Below are positions 1 through 10,800 of a DNA stretch of 64,000 bases, one piece after another. The notes beneath the pieces were generated by a model that ran no database searches, was not told the DNA's origin, and was given only the letters and a program-made list of their open reading frames with translations. Location: the NCBI GenBank assembly GCA_003508835.1, contig PUFA01000712.1, forward strand, positions 41,152 through 105,151, read 5' to 3'. The position numbers were made by a program, and so were the translations under genes. The stretch comes from Eonycteris spelaea (lineage: Eukaryota; Chordata; Mammalia; Chiroptera; Pteropodidae). Within the stretch, counting starts at the first letter, position 1; every line of letters begins with the position of its first letter.

Positions 1-780
1 TGCCCAGATGGAAGTCCTTCGCCCTTCGTTTTTTCTCTGACATGCCGCAAGCCGTGCGCTCCATTGATGGCTCTCTGATTGATCAGGAATTATTGTCCGA
101 CCCGAAGGGAGAAAAGCACCCACCCCCACCATCAACCCCGTCCGTGTCCAGCGCTAGACTAGAGGCTGCCATGAAGCCGGCTTGTCCCTTCTCCATTTTC
201 CACCAGTCCTGCGGGTTCACGGGATAAATGACGAGCCACGTGGCAGGCGGCAGCAGCATTGACCCAATATTCTCAGAGCCAAGAGCCCACGTCTGGCTTC
301 GCTGCTTAATTTTTGACGTGCAGTCCAATTTCTCACCGATAGAGCGAGCATCTCCACATGGCTGTGTACTTTCCTGTTTGGAACTGTGCGCACAGCTGCA
401 GAGGTCAACAGGGCTTGCAGCTCAGGGGGTCAGTGGGGAAATAAATGAGCTGCATCTGGGAATGGGTTGGAGTTTCGCGAGGAAGCAAATGCTCTCCGTG
501 AGGGCTCGGGTACTTCAGGTGGGCAGCCTGTAAGCATTTGGGGCCCACAGCATCATATAGGTGAGCTCGACCACTGTGACATCATCCCATGGAGGTACCG
601 TACCCTTCCTTCCTAAACCAGTGTCTGCTTCATTCCTGACTCTTGAACTTGTATCCTGTTTGCAGTTCTTAAATTTGGGGCTCTGGTGGCTCCTGGGAGA
701 CTCAGGACAGTGTCCCGTCTCTGAAGCCTCAGCTTGATCCCCTGTGCCGAGTCCCCTCACCGGAAGGCTCCGGCGTCAGG
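1..780. repeat. Inverted-repeat arm, TRIM38-like 5' flank
   Basis: This block recurs in reverse complement at about 15,170-15,850. Matching landmarks include the run around 'gggccccaaatgctt' near 540 (seen near 15,570) and 'ggtgaggggactcggcacag' near 740 (seen near 15,185). Similarity is high but broken by small indels. In the inverted copy the match passes directly from this block into sequence equivalent to 6,100-6,370, so that copy lacks about 5.3 kb found here. No gene is recognised inside it; short open frames show no family resemblance. Confidence 0.75.
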
Positions 781-3380
781 CTGCGGATGCCCTGGACGGT
801 GCTGACTGGCCCACGCAGCCCACTGGTGAGGAGAACGAAAACAACTGTTCTTTCCTTCTGATCTTGGAAATTCTCATCATTAATTGTCATCATGTGCCTG
901 ATCAGCTGACGGCAATAGGCAACCAGAGGACAGATGAGGAGTTTCTTTGCCTATCTGCCCAGAAGTTGGTGTGACACTTTCTAATTTGTGCAAAGGCACA
1001 GCATGACCCGGCAGCAGCCCCGGTAGGAAAGGAGCCGAGAACGGATCCCAAAGAGGACAGAATATGATGAGGAAAGAGTGGTCCCCTTGCCCGATGCCAA
1101 GGGTGAGTCTCTATCGGCATCCTTCAAACTGCTTATTCTGTTCAGACAGGGCGGTCCGACCCGTGGCTATTGCAAGCTTCCCGAGCGAGTCTTGCTTGTT
1201 TTGAGAATCACTATATCCTCAGCTCTTGGAGCAGTATCCAGCCAGTAGTGTGTGTTCTGTAAACACTCGTCTACTGAATGGACAAATTCTCGAGACACAC
1301 TGATCATCAAGAATCAATGTTTCTATCGCTGGTCCAAGCCCCTCACATAACAAAGCATTGTTCAATCAACCCAGTGAGCTTGGCACTTAAAGAACATGTG
1401 TCTGTGACCAATTTATAACTATCAAAGGTAACATAGCAGAAAAGATCAGAGATTCTTTTAAAAATTAGGTTTCTCTGGCCTGGAGTTCACAGCTGTTTGC
1501 AGTCAGAGCGGGTCCATGCCACACTCTTTTCTGAGAGAATTTGCTCTGTTCCAGACATGGTGCTTGCTTTTAAGAACAGCAATTTGTTGAAGGCCCAACC
1601 CATGACCCACAGGGTTCAGAGTCCACTGGGTGAGCTGCTACCCAAGGACGGACAGCTGGACAGAAAAGTAGTCAAAACAAACAAACAGAGCAGACACACG
1701 GAGGAGATGTGCAGAACAAACAAAGAGCCCATCCGACCCAGGGCTTCAGAGGAAAGTTTTCATAGGAGGCGGGGCCATTGAATGAGTCAATGATATTGGG
1801 AAGAACCTTCCAGAAAGAGCCAAGCCATCGAGTCATGGGAAATTAGGGTTGTTCAACACAACTGGAGATTAAATTAAAGTGCAAAGGCGTGAAGGGGATT
1901 TGGTGAACTGACTAGAAACACGATAAACATTTTTTTTTTTTATTACTTGCTTTTCTCAATAGTAGAAATAGTTAGCCAGGAACAGAAAGAGAATGAAGTT
2001 TTTATTGTTCTCTAGCAACAAAAACTATACAATTTTTAGAATTTATTTGAACAAGGGAAGTGTAACTTGAAGGAAAAATACAACAAAACTTTATTAAAGG
2101 GCACACAATAAGACCCAACTAAATGGAACTATATGCTATTCTGCTGGGTGGGAGAACTTAGGATCATAAAACTATCAGTCCTCTCTGAAGTAATAAACAC
2201 ATTCAGTGACAATTAAATTAGCAGAAGGGAAAAGAAAAGGAGAGATTGGAAATCTCCCGTCATTGGGCGATTAACCGAACACATCGCAACATATCCTTAT
2301 CCCGGGAATCGAGAAACAGTTTCAAAGAATGAATCCCATCTGTGCCACGTGACCTGGATGTTTTTGTACAATATCATATAATTTTAAATGAATAGAGTAG
2401 AAGCAGAGTACCCCAAAAGGGATTCCATTTTTATTCTTAAAATTTACCCAAGAAAAGCCTCTATATGTGTATCTTTGTATGAGAGTCTATGAGCCAGAGC
2501 TGGCTGTTAACATCAGTTTTCAGCTTTGGATAAGTAGTAAGGCAGCAAAAAAATAAATAAATAAGTAAATAAATAAATAAATAAATAAGACTAAACAAAA
2601 AGGTAACTGCAAAAACCCAACGTTTATAACCTATACATGTAGAATTATGTGTGTACACGTGTGTGAATGTACATCAGGACACATCTGTCTATGTGTGCCT
2701 ATGTGACACGTACCTGCATGTGTGTGCACACACATTACACACAGACACACCTTGATAGACATGTGAAGCCTTGGGCCTGCTCTAAGGCCACTGGGATATT
2801 CAGCACTGTAGTAAGTTCCCTGAAACATTCATGTGTGGGATCAATTTAAAAAGCGTGTCTTGGGGCAGTGAAAGACAATGCGCAGGAATTTTCTCAGAAT
2901 GCAGAACAGAAACACAAAAAAGAACGTGTGTACGGAAACGCAGCTCCGAGTCAGAGAGCGTGGACAAGGCGTTCTGTGTCCCTCCAATGGGCCCACCCAG
3001 ACCGGGCGGGTAGACGGTGTTTGAGGAGGAAGTGATCGAGAATGACTGGGAATCAAAGGCACCCCCAAGGGGACCTGGCCTTAAACCACGCCCCATAGAA
3101 TGAAGAAATGAGCTCCAGGTACACAACCACCAAGGATGCCGACTGACCACTGGGTGGCACACGTGGGACAGATCCGAACAGCAGGCAAAGCCCTGCCGCC
3201 TGCGTCCACCTAGGCGGAGTGTTTGCTAGGGTGACAGATCAGCGCTCGCAACAGTATTTCAACAAGACCCAGGGGCTCGTAAGAGAACAGTCAAATGACC
3301 AGGGCACAAAGCAAGAGCGCCGAGCTTGTGAAGAGTTGGGGAAAGCGGTTCAAAGACACCAGGACACGCTTAGATATCAC
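781..3380. other. Intergenic DNA, no gene recognised
   Basis: I see no coding exon here. The stretch is AT-rich around 1,900-2,600 and includes an AAAT-type microsatellite and a CA/TG-rich stretch near 2,640-2,760. Open frames are short and carry no recognisable domain. Confidence 0.5.
2547..2588. repeat. (AAAT)n microsatellite
   Basis: Tandem AAAT units with one AAGT interruption. It resembles an old poly-A tail that has expanded. Confidence 0.9.
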
Positions 3381-3384
3381 GGAC

Positions 3385-3560
3385 ATTAGAGCATTCTGAC
3401 AAGACTTAAAGTAGCTAATGAAAACGTGCTCGGACAAACAATTGCAAACACTCTTGAAATGATTGAAAAAATAGAAAGTCTAGCAAAAAAAATAGAAGAT
3501 ATAATGAAGAAATAAATGGAAATTTTAGAGCTGAGAAAAACAATAGTCGTCCTTGTTGTC
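3385..3560 (+). mobile_element. L1 5' UTR fragment
   Basis: The order of words matches mammalian L1 5' UTR just before ORF1: an 'acaattgcaaacactcttga' block, then 'gaaaaaatagaaagtct', 'aaaaatagaagatata' and 'atggaaattttaga'. The same family region occurs again at about 45,390-45,690. Truncated at both ends and non-coding. Confidence 0.75.
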
Positions 3561-5890
3561 AGTAGGGGGCATGTTCCAAGATGCCTGCCCAGTTGACGCC
3601 CCAAACCCAGGTAGTACTCAACACTACGTTTCTCCTTTGCCCACACACCTGTGGTAGAGCTTAACTGATACATGAGGTGCAGGAAGGGATTCATAACAAT
3701 CACATGTTAATAAAGGAGAACAATTATAATGATATGCTGTAATAAAAGTGAGTATGGCCTCATTCTCTCTTCAGTAATTTTTATATTTTTCATTGCAGAC
3801 CTACTGCTGAATCTGTGTGGCCGTCCCTTACATGGACTGTGCCTGGGGATCGCCGGTCTCGGGGTGGGGGGTCCTTGCCGTCGTCCTCGCAGAGGCTGCT
3901 TTCTGGCCCAGCACGCGGCCGGTTTTGGGAATAGGCCGTCTGTCCGCGCCTTCCGCCCATGAACCAATGACCTTTCTGTCTTCATGAAGCACCGATCACA
4001 CGCAGCAGCTGTGACTTTAGTTCCTTAAAATGAGTCTGGCGTCGGAAGTGAAATGTACGTGTGCAATGGAGTTTCATTATGTGTGGATGTGACGCCGAAG
4101 GGACCCACACCGTGACGAGGAGAGCGCCGCAGGAAGCCGATGGCCAGGAGGTCCTGCACCTGCTGCAGAAAACACGAATCCCAAAGGGATAAGCGCGGGA
4201 CGGGAACCGTGCAGGGGAAAGGAGGCGTCACCCAGTCACCCAGGTGTAATCAGAGTTTTGGTGCTTGGCAGTGACAATTTGCTCTGGTGTGTCACCAAAT
4301 ATTCACACTCATGAAACCATGCACCTTTTAAAGAAAAGATAGGATTACAGTTTCTGTGTTGTCCTGTGACCTCCTCTCTGCTTACTATTTCTCCGACACC
4401 TTCACTTTATAGTGCATCTTCGAGTGCGGGCATCTGAGCATCTTCCTTTCAATAGCGGCTTCATAGATTCTACAGATGAATCAGAATGTAGTTACTTGCT
4501 ATTGTTAGCATGCAATTTGTTTCTGTTGTTTCTCTATCATAAACACATGCGTACACACACGTGTCTTTTTAAGGAGACCCTGGGGACCCACCGTCTCGGT
4601 GTCCAGTTTCCTGCATCCCAACCTCGCTGGTTAGAGTGACCCATTCCCACCCCTGCTCTCGACTCCCGGCACAACATATTCTGGTCCTCCCACCTTGGGG
4701 AGCCAGTCCCTGAAGGCTTGGCTGCCACCCCCTCCCCTTCCAAGACCTAGCTCTGCGGAACTGGCAGCTCCTCTACGTGGCAGGAAGCAGGTGCAGGGCG
4801 GGGGGGGGGCTCACCACAGAGCCTGTCGCCATCACCGTGTCAGTGCTCTGGTTGGCAGTGGTTGTTCTTTCTCCTCTCAGCCTTCACTCGCTTCCTTTTC
4901 GTGAACTTCACAGCACAAATTTGGGACGAGCTGTGCCTGGGTCCAGAGTCACAGCCAGAACGACAGAAGATGCAGGACATGTGAGAGGTCATCACCAGGC
5001 TGGGGACTCAGGGGCTTCCTCTTCGGTCTGCGTGCTGGCTGCCTCAGGAGTGCCGTGTGTGGGTCTGCGACCACAGGGCTCACGATAGCAGAAGTCTCTG
5101 CGAGCATCGGACAATGCCGTGCTGGCAGACGAGACTCCTGTTTGGGGTGGGATGAGAGGCACCGGTCCACAGGGCGGAAGTCCCCCGGCTCTGTCCGAGC
5201 GCAGATAGCCACACGGTCATAAGGGTCAGCATCCGGCAGGGCCCGGGGCCCAGAGTTGGTCCCAGACAGCAATCAGAGTCCAAGTGTAACTTCTTCCGGT
5301 GTCCTCCGGCGGGCCTGCTCCCTGGGACCACTGCACCCATTGCTTCCTCAGGCCACCGTGTGCTGTGCACACACTATGATGCCCTTGCACCCGAGGCTAC
5401 ATGGGTGGTGAGGTCTTACTCGGAGGTGGTGGGTGGTCTGTTTTTCCCCATTAAATAATAACTCTAAAGGGGCAGTGACAGTCTTCTCGCTCGGATTTGG
5501 AACAGGAGAGCCTGGAGCTGAGTCAGTTCAGCCAGTCCCCACAGGACACAGGGGGATGGCCCTGGTGTCTTGCCAGGCTCCTGCCTCTCAGCTGGGCCAT
5601 TAGCGGCTCCGTGTGTCGTCCTGAGCGTCGCTGGCTCTCGTGACAAGTTCTGGAATCCTGCAGAGACATGGAGGAGCAGAATGAGACCCAGGTGAATGGG
5701 AGACCCGCTGCAGCAATTTCTGTGACGCCAGTAAGTCTTACGAGTGTCACCGCTCCGTTTCTCACCACCCCCTTCAGAGCAGCTGCGAAGAAATAAGAGC
5801 CTGAAAATAGCGGAAAACAAAAAATAAACTAAATAAAACCAGGGCCCCGGAGGCTGACGGTTCCCAAGAGGGTTAGTGGCAAAAACAGAA
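3561..5890. other. Intergenic DNA upstream of TRIM38-like gene, no gene recognised
   Basis: No exon or RNA gene is supported. Sequence becomes more GC-rich from about 4,600 onward. A possible ancient interspersed repeat lies near 3,710-3,800, but I cannot name it. Confidence 0.45.
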
Positions 5891-5899
5891 AGGTCTCAG

Positions 5900-6900
5900 G
5901 CTGGACGAGCTCTGCGGGCTGGGGACACCGGCGGTCACCCAAGCGCTAGGAGGCGCCCCCGTCTGCGCCTCGCACCGGGGAAGACTGAAGAGCTTTTCCC
6001 GCCCGCGCCATCGACCTGGACAAGGGCCCCGCCCAGGGCCAATGGCCCAGCCCAGGGGCGTCGGCCCCGCCCAGAGCGGTGCCCGTCCCAGTCCCAGTCC
6101 CCAGCCCCTGCGTGTGGCTGTCTGCGCGGCGCTTTCGCCTCCCAGTCTGGTCGCCTCTGCGCTCTCGCCTCATCGCCCAGACCCTGCGTGTGCTCGGTGA
6201 CCGCGGTGCCCCAGGAGGTGGGTTGGTAGGGGCTGGGACGCGCGGCGGCAGGTGTGGGGTGCAGGAGGGCGGGGGGCACTCCGGGACCGTGAAAACCGCG
6301 GCACGGCGGCCCTCTCACGGCCACTTTGACTTTCCCCGACCTCGGCGCAACCACCTCAGGAGCCCCGGGACGTGAGATGAGCGGAGGCCGGCAACGGGCT
6401 CCCGGGCCAGGGCTGGGCACCTCCAGGAGCACCCCGCCAGAGACGACCCCGGGGGCCCGGGCGCCACTGGCCAAGCCGCGGGAGTCCACAGGCGGCACGC
6501 ATGCTGCGGGTGGGGACCGCCTCTCCTGCGACTGTGGGCAAAGCCGGCTCAGCCCGCCACCGCCTGTCGGGTTTCCAGGGGTTCGCGCCCCTGCCCACCC
6601 GTGCACACCCCTTCGCCCCTCCCCCTCTTCCGCTGCTGGTGGCTGGGTCCCGCCTTCCCCGCCTCTTCCATTTCCCCCACATCCTGGGCTCTGCGACACG
6701 CCCCAAATGAACCCGTTGCCTTGAATTTCTCCGGGGAGACAGGCCTGGCCTGGAGCAGAGACTGTCCTCGCCGCCGCCCCCCGCCCCCACGCCCTTCCTC
6801 CAGGACCAGCCTTCTCTTCCCAGCTATCTGCCCAGTTCTCCCTGGGGTCAGGGAGGGTCACACGGAGGACAGACTGGTCACTAGCTGTCTCTGCGGCGGG
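5900..6900 (+). promoter_or_regulatory. GC/CpG-rich promoter region and probable non-coding first exon of TRIM38-like gene
   Basis: This kilobase is strongly GC-rich with frequent CpG, unlike its flanks, and sits about 1 kb upstream of the first coding exon, as expected for a TRIM gene with a non-coding first exon. Bases 6,100-6,370 are repeated in inverted orientation at 14,900-15,190. A GTGAGA donor-like site follows 'ccccgggac' at 6,371, but without transcript data the exon boundary is a guess. Long open frames here reflect GC content, not genes. Confidence 0.55.
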
Positions 6901-7094
6901 GTCTCCACTGAGACTTTATGAAACTGAGTGGGGGCAGAGAACTGGGGTGGGGGTTCAAAGACTCTAACGCAGTCGTCTCCTGGAACCCTTCCTAAACCGC
7001 CAGTCAGCAAAGTGTCATCTCCAGCTGCAAAGAAGTAATTCAGAAACTAGGCATTCCTGAGGGCATCCTCTGGCCCTGAGTCCCCACTCCGTCC

Positions 7095-7198
7095 TCTTTC
7101 TCTGTTTCTGTCTCTGTCTCTCTCTCCATCTCTCGGTCTCTGTCTGTCTATCTCTGTTTCTCTGTCTCTGCCTGACTCTCTCCATCTGTCTCTCTCAG
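7095..7198. repeat. TC/TCTG-rich simple repeat
   Basis: Pyrimidine-rich degenerate repeat of TCTG, TCTC and TTTC units, lying in the intron before the first coding exon of the TRIM38-like gene. Confidence 0.85.
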
Positions 7199-7264
7199 TT
7201 TGGTCCAAGAAAACTTTCTGCAGCAACGGAATGTTCTGTGTGGACCGTCATGCAGCCACCAGCC

Positions 7265-7390
7265 ACCTGCGGCTGTGCAGCAGTTGAAATGTGGTTAGTG
7301 TAACCTAGAAACGGAATTTTAAATTCTGGTATTTTGATACATTTTAGTGGCCATGTGTGACAGTCACCACCACATTCCACAGCACGGCTA
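7265..7390. mobile_element. Old interspersed repeat relic (MER-type)
   Basis: The words 'gaaatgtggttagtgtaac', 'ggaattttaaatt' and 'tagtggccatgtgtgac' follow the order of a common ancient mammalian MER-class repeat. The subfamily is not certain. It ends just before the splice acceptor region of the first coding exon. Confidence 0.4.
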
Positions 7391-7443
7391 CACTTAATGC
7401 ATGTCCTAAGTTCCAATCTATTTCTTGTCTCCAGGGGGAAGCC

Positions 7444-7860
7444 ATGGCCTCGGCCAGCACCGCCAGGAAGATGAGGGAGGAGGCCACGTGCTCCCTCTGC
7501 TTGAATCTGATGGCCGAGCCAGTGAGCATCAGCTGCGGACACAGCTACTGCCACTTGTGCCTCGAGGCCTTCCTCGACAACCTCGACTACAAGTGGCCCC
7601 ACCCTCAGGTGGTCACGTTCTCCTGCCCGCAGTGCCGGGCCCCGTTCCTCAGGAACAGCCTCCGGCCCAACAAGCAGCTGGGGAGCCTGATCGACGTCGT
7701 CAGGCAGCTGGACCAGGAGGTGTGGTGCATGGAGCACGGAGAACAGCTGCAGCTCTTCTGTGAGGACGACGGCCAGCTCATCTGCTGGTGCTGCGAGCTG
7801 GCGGCACGGCACAGGGGCCACAGCACGGTGCTCGTGGAGGACGCGAGCCAGGACTACCAG
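7444..7860 (+). CDS. TRIM38: TRIM38-like coding exon 1: RING and B-box
   Basis: Encodes 139 residues ending ...EDASQDYQ before a GTGAAG donor. All eight zinc ligands of a C3HC4 RING are present, followed by a B-box with Cys/His pairs at C95/H98, C114/C117 and H123/H126. Reading on past the donor gives only an unconserved tail. Confidence 0.85.
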
Positions 7861-10800
7861 GTGAAGGATGCGCTGCGCGGGGTGCCCTGGGAGCAGGCAG
7901 CCAGAAGGCCAAGGGGGCGTCCTGAAGCACAGGCCCCGCCCAGGGGGCGGGGACGGGGCTCCTGAAGGACACATAGAAATGAACCCTGAAAAGAGTGGAG
8001 GGTAGGGGGCGTTTTCCGCAGGGGGACCACGGGCGGGGAGCTCAGCCGCTCGCGGTGACCGTCCTGTTGTGCGGACAGGCGACAGGCAGCGGGGCTCAGA
8101 GCCTGGTGAGTGTCAGCTAGGTCTAAGTGTGACCTGGCATGGTGCTGGCTGCAAGGGCCTTGCTCGTGCAGAGTAAGAATCAGGCCAACCTTGAAAAGAG
8201 GGTTCTGTGGTGATTGAGGAACGGGAGCTCCGGGAAGTGAAACCCACATGGGAAGTGAAACTCACATGCTTCCGGTGAGGCCCGGGATGAGCGAGTCTGA
8301 GCAAGATGCCGGAAGGGGCGGTTCAGGCCGCTGTCTGAGATGGACTGTGATGCGGGCATGAGGCGTGGACAGTCCTGCTGCCTGGCTTGCTCTCAGTCCT
8401 GCTTGGGTTCGAGGGGAATATCCCCAGGGTGGGCCTTGTCCCGAGGAGCCTCTTTGTCCCCGGCGTCCTCACACTTCACGGGGCAGCTGATCACTGTGAC
8501 GGCATCACTCCCAGCGGAATTACTTTCACATTGGGTAGTAGGAAAAGGAGCAGGTGACAGTGAGGGGCCTCGGGTCTGCTGGGTTTGAAATCTCAGTTCT
8601 GCCACTTCCCAGATGGGCAACCTGAGCGAAATTCCTCCATGTCTTCGTGCCTTGGTCTCCCCATCTGTACACAGGGAGAATGGCAGCCCCACTCCTCCCT
8701 GACACTCATACCCAGGAGGCTGCCACCAGCTCGTATGGACACAGCAGGCACGTCACAGCTCTTTACGGAGGGCGCTGGGGACCTAACGGGAGTGCGTGTG
8801 GGCTTCCCAGGGCACGGGAGCTGGTTCTGGTCGCTTCAACCACAACTAGGAGTTTGGTTCAGCTTAAAACTGCTTTCCGTGAAAATGTGAGAAACTGTTT
8901 TGAACAACGACCTAAAAACTGGGGATGGATCCTGAGTCGTTGTAAATCGGCTGCACGGGGCCATTCTTCAGAAGGTGGCGGCGCACCCCTCCTCCGCTGT
9001 TTCTCACGCTGCTCCCGACGCCCTGCACACACAGGACCTCCACCCCGAGTCCGCTCTGGTGCTGAGCCGCACACTTTTATAAAACCTTCTCTTACTTGCC
9101 TCTTGTCACGTTCTGTGGCAGTGTGTCCCCGCAAGGCTGGAGTGGAGGAGGGACCAGAGGCTCTGGGTAGGCGGTGATGGTGGACTCTTCACGAAGCTCC
9201 CTGGCAAGTTCCTGGACCCCGCCCCAGCCTCACCTTCCACAGCACAGAAATGACGCCTAAATCCAGCCAAGGGCTTGGGATTATGGAGGGGCCACGCTCC
9301 TCGCCGCACACACCGCCCTCGGCATGCCTCCTGGCCGAGTTCTAACAGTGTCGGGGGGCTCGGATTCCCCCCAAGTGCCTCATGAAGAGCTGCCAAATTT
9401 AATCGACTCTATTCACCCAACTTTGTTCCAGGAAAAGCTTGAGGAAGCGATAGCAAACCTGAGGCAACTGGAGGCGGTGTATACGAGTTACCAGGCAGTC
9501 ACGGCAAAGCAGATAATCGAATGGAACGTAAGAGCCGGCTTTGCTGTCCTCGGGCTGTTTTCCGTCCTAGTCCTAGAACTTAGATGTGGGGAGATATCTA
9601 GCAGAGCGAGGCGATGGCTCACTCTCCCCGACAGGCGGCAGGCGACACCCCGAGAAGAAACAGCAGCTCGCTTTCAGGCGCTCCGTTGTCTGCACCTTTG
9701 TGCACGTCCCTCCTGCCCCTGCCACCACCCCCACCCCCCGCCCCGGCACATTGACTGGCCAGGGTTCTTAGCACTGCAGTTGGGAGAGGTGGGGGGTAAT
9801 GCGGCCTTGCAGCCGCGCCCCAGACTCTGAGCCTGTGTCCGTGAGGCCAGCCTCCCGAAGTCGGGGTGCTCTCCTTCACGGAGGACTTTGTGGGGCTCAT
9901 CAGCTTGCACTCCAGTCTTGTCCGGCGGGCCTGTGAGCCACTGCGCCCCACTTGAAGGTCCCTTCCCACCTCTGCCCTGCCCCTGAAGTCTCAGTGCACC
10001 CCTCCTTCCTGGGGTCCCCGCGTGGGGAGGCTCTTGGTTATAACAAATGTGTGTGGACACGCCCGCGGGGACACCGGTACCCGACCCCACCGCATGAATT
10101 TGGAAAGCGCCAGTGGCAACTGCATCCCGTGTCCCCCAAAATGAAAGTGGAGTTCCCCAGCATGTTCCATCTGGTTGTGGTCAGTCTTACATGGAGAGGT
10201 GACTAAGGGGACCTGGGCTGGGGGCGGCTACTTCCTCTGCCACCTGGACTTCCCAACTAAGGCTCACAGACCCTCCGACTGACCTGCTGGCCTAAAGTCC
10301 AGTCCTGGCGTGAGGGTCATTACCAGCTTGTGCTCAGGAAATTCCCCAGACGCAGACAAACCTTACAGCCCGGACAACAACTCAGGTCGTCTCTGTGACC
10401 GATAGTATCGGGCCCTGGCGCCAGTGCCCTGATTAAATTATCTCATGCTCCCGCCCTTCGTCACCCCCACATCTTGGGAGAAAAAGAAGGAACTTAATCA
10501 GGGGACAGTGGGGAATCATGACAACGCCTCCCACGCCTGAGTGCTGCCTCCTGGGCATGCCTGCCATAGGGGACTGGGGACACCCTTCCAGCTGGACGGC
10601 TCAGACGGCTAATGTGACACCAGGGCAGCCACGCGCACTTCCTGGGTATGCGTGTGTGCGTTCAAATATCCCTAACGCAAAATTTGCCTTTTCAGCCATT
10701 TTCAGTTATGCACTTCAGTGGCATTAAGGATTGTCAGTCATACTGTTGTGCAGTTGTCACCTCCACCCCCCCAGGACTTGTCTTCATCCCCAAATGAAAC

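Noticed and set aside
5935..6861. 308-codon minus-strand open frame
   Set aside because: It lies in the CpG-rich promoter region, has Pro/Gly/Arg-rich composition typical of GC-driven open frames, and shows no domain. Overlapping long frames in other phases have the same cause.
7195..7974. 259-codon minus-strand open frame
   Set aside because: Antisense shadow of the TRIM38 RING/B-box exon, which is GC-rich and codon-biased.
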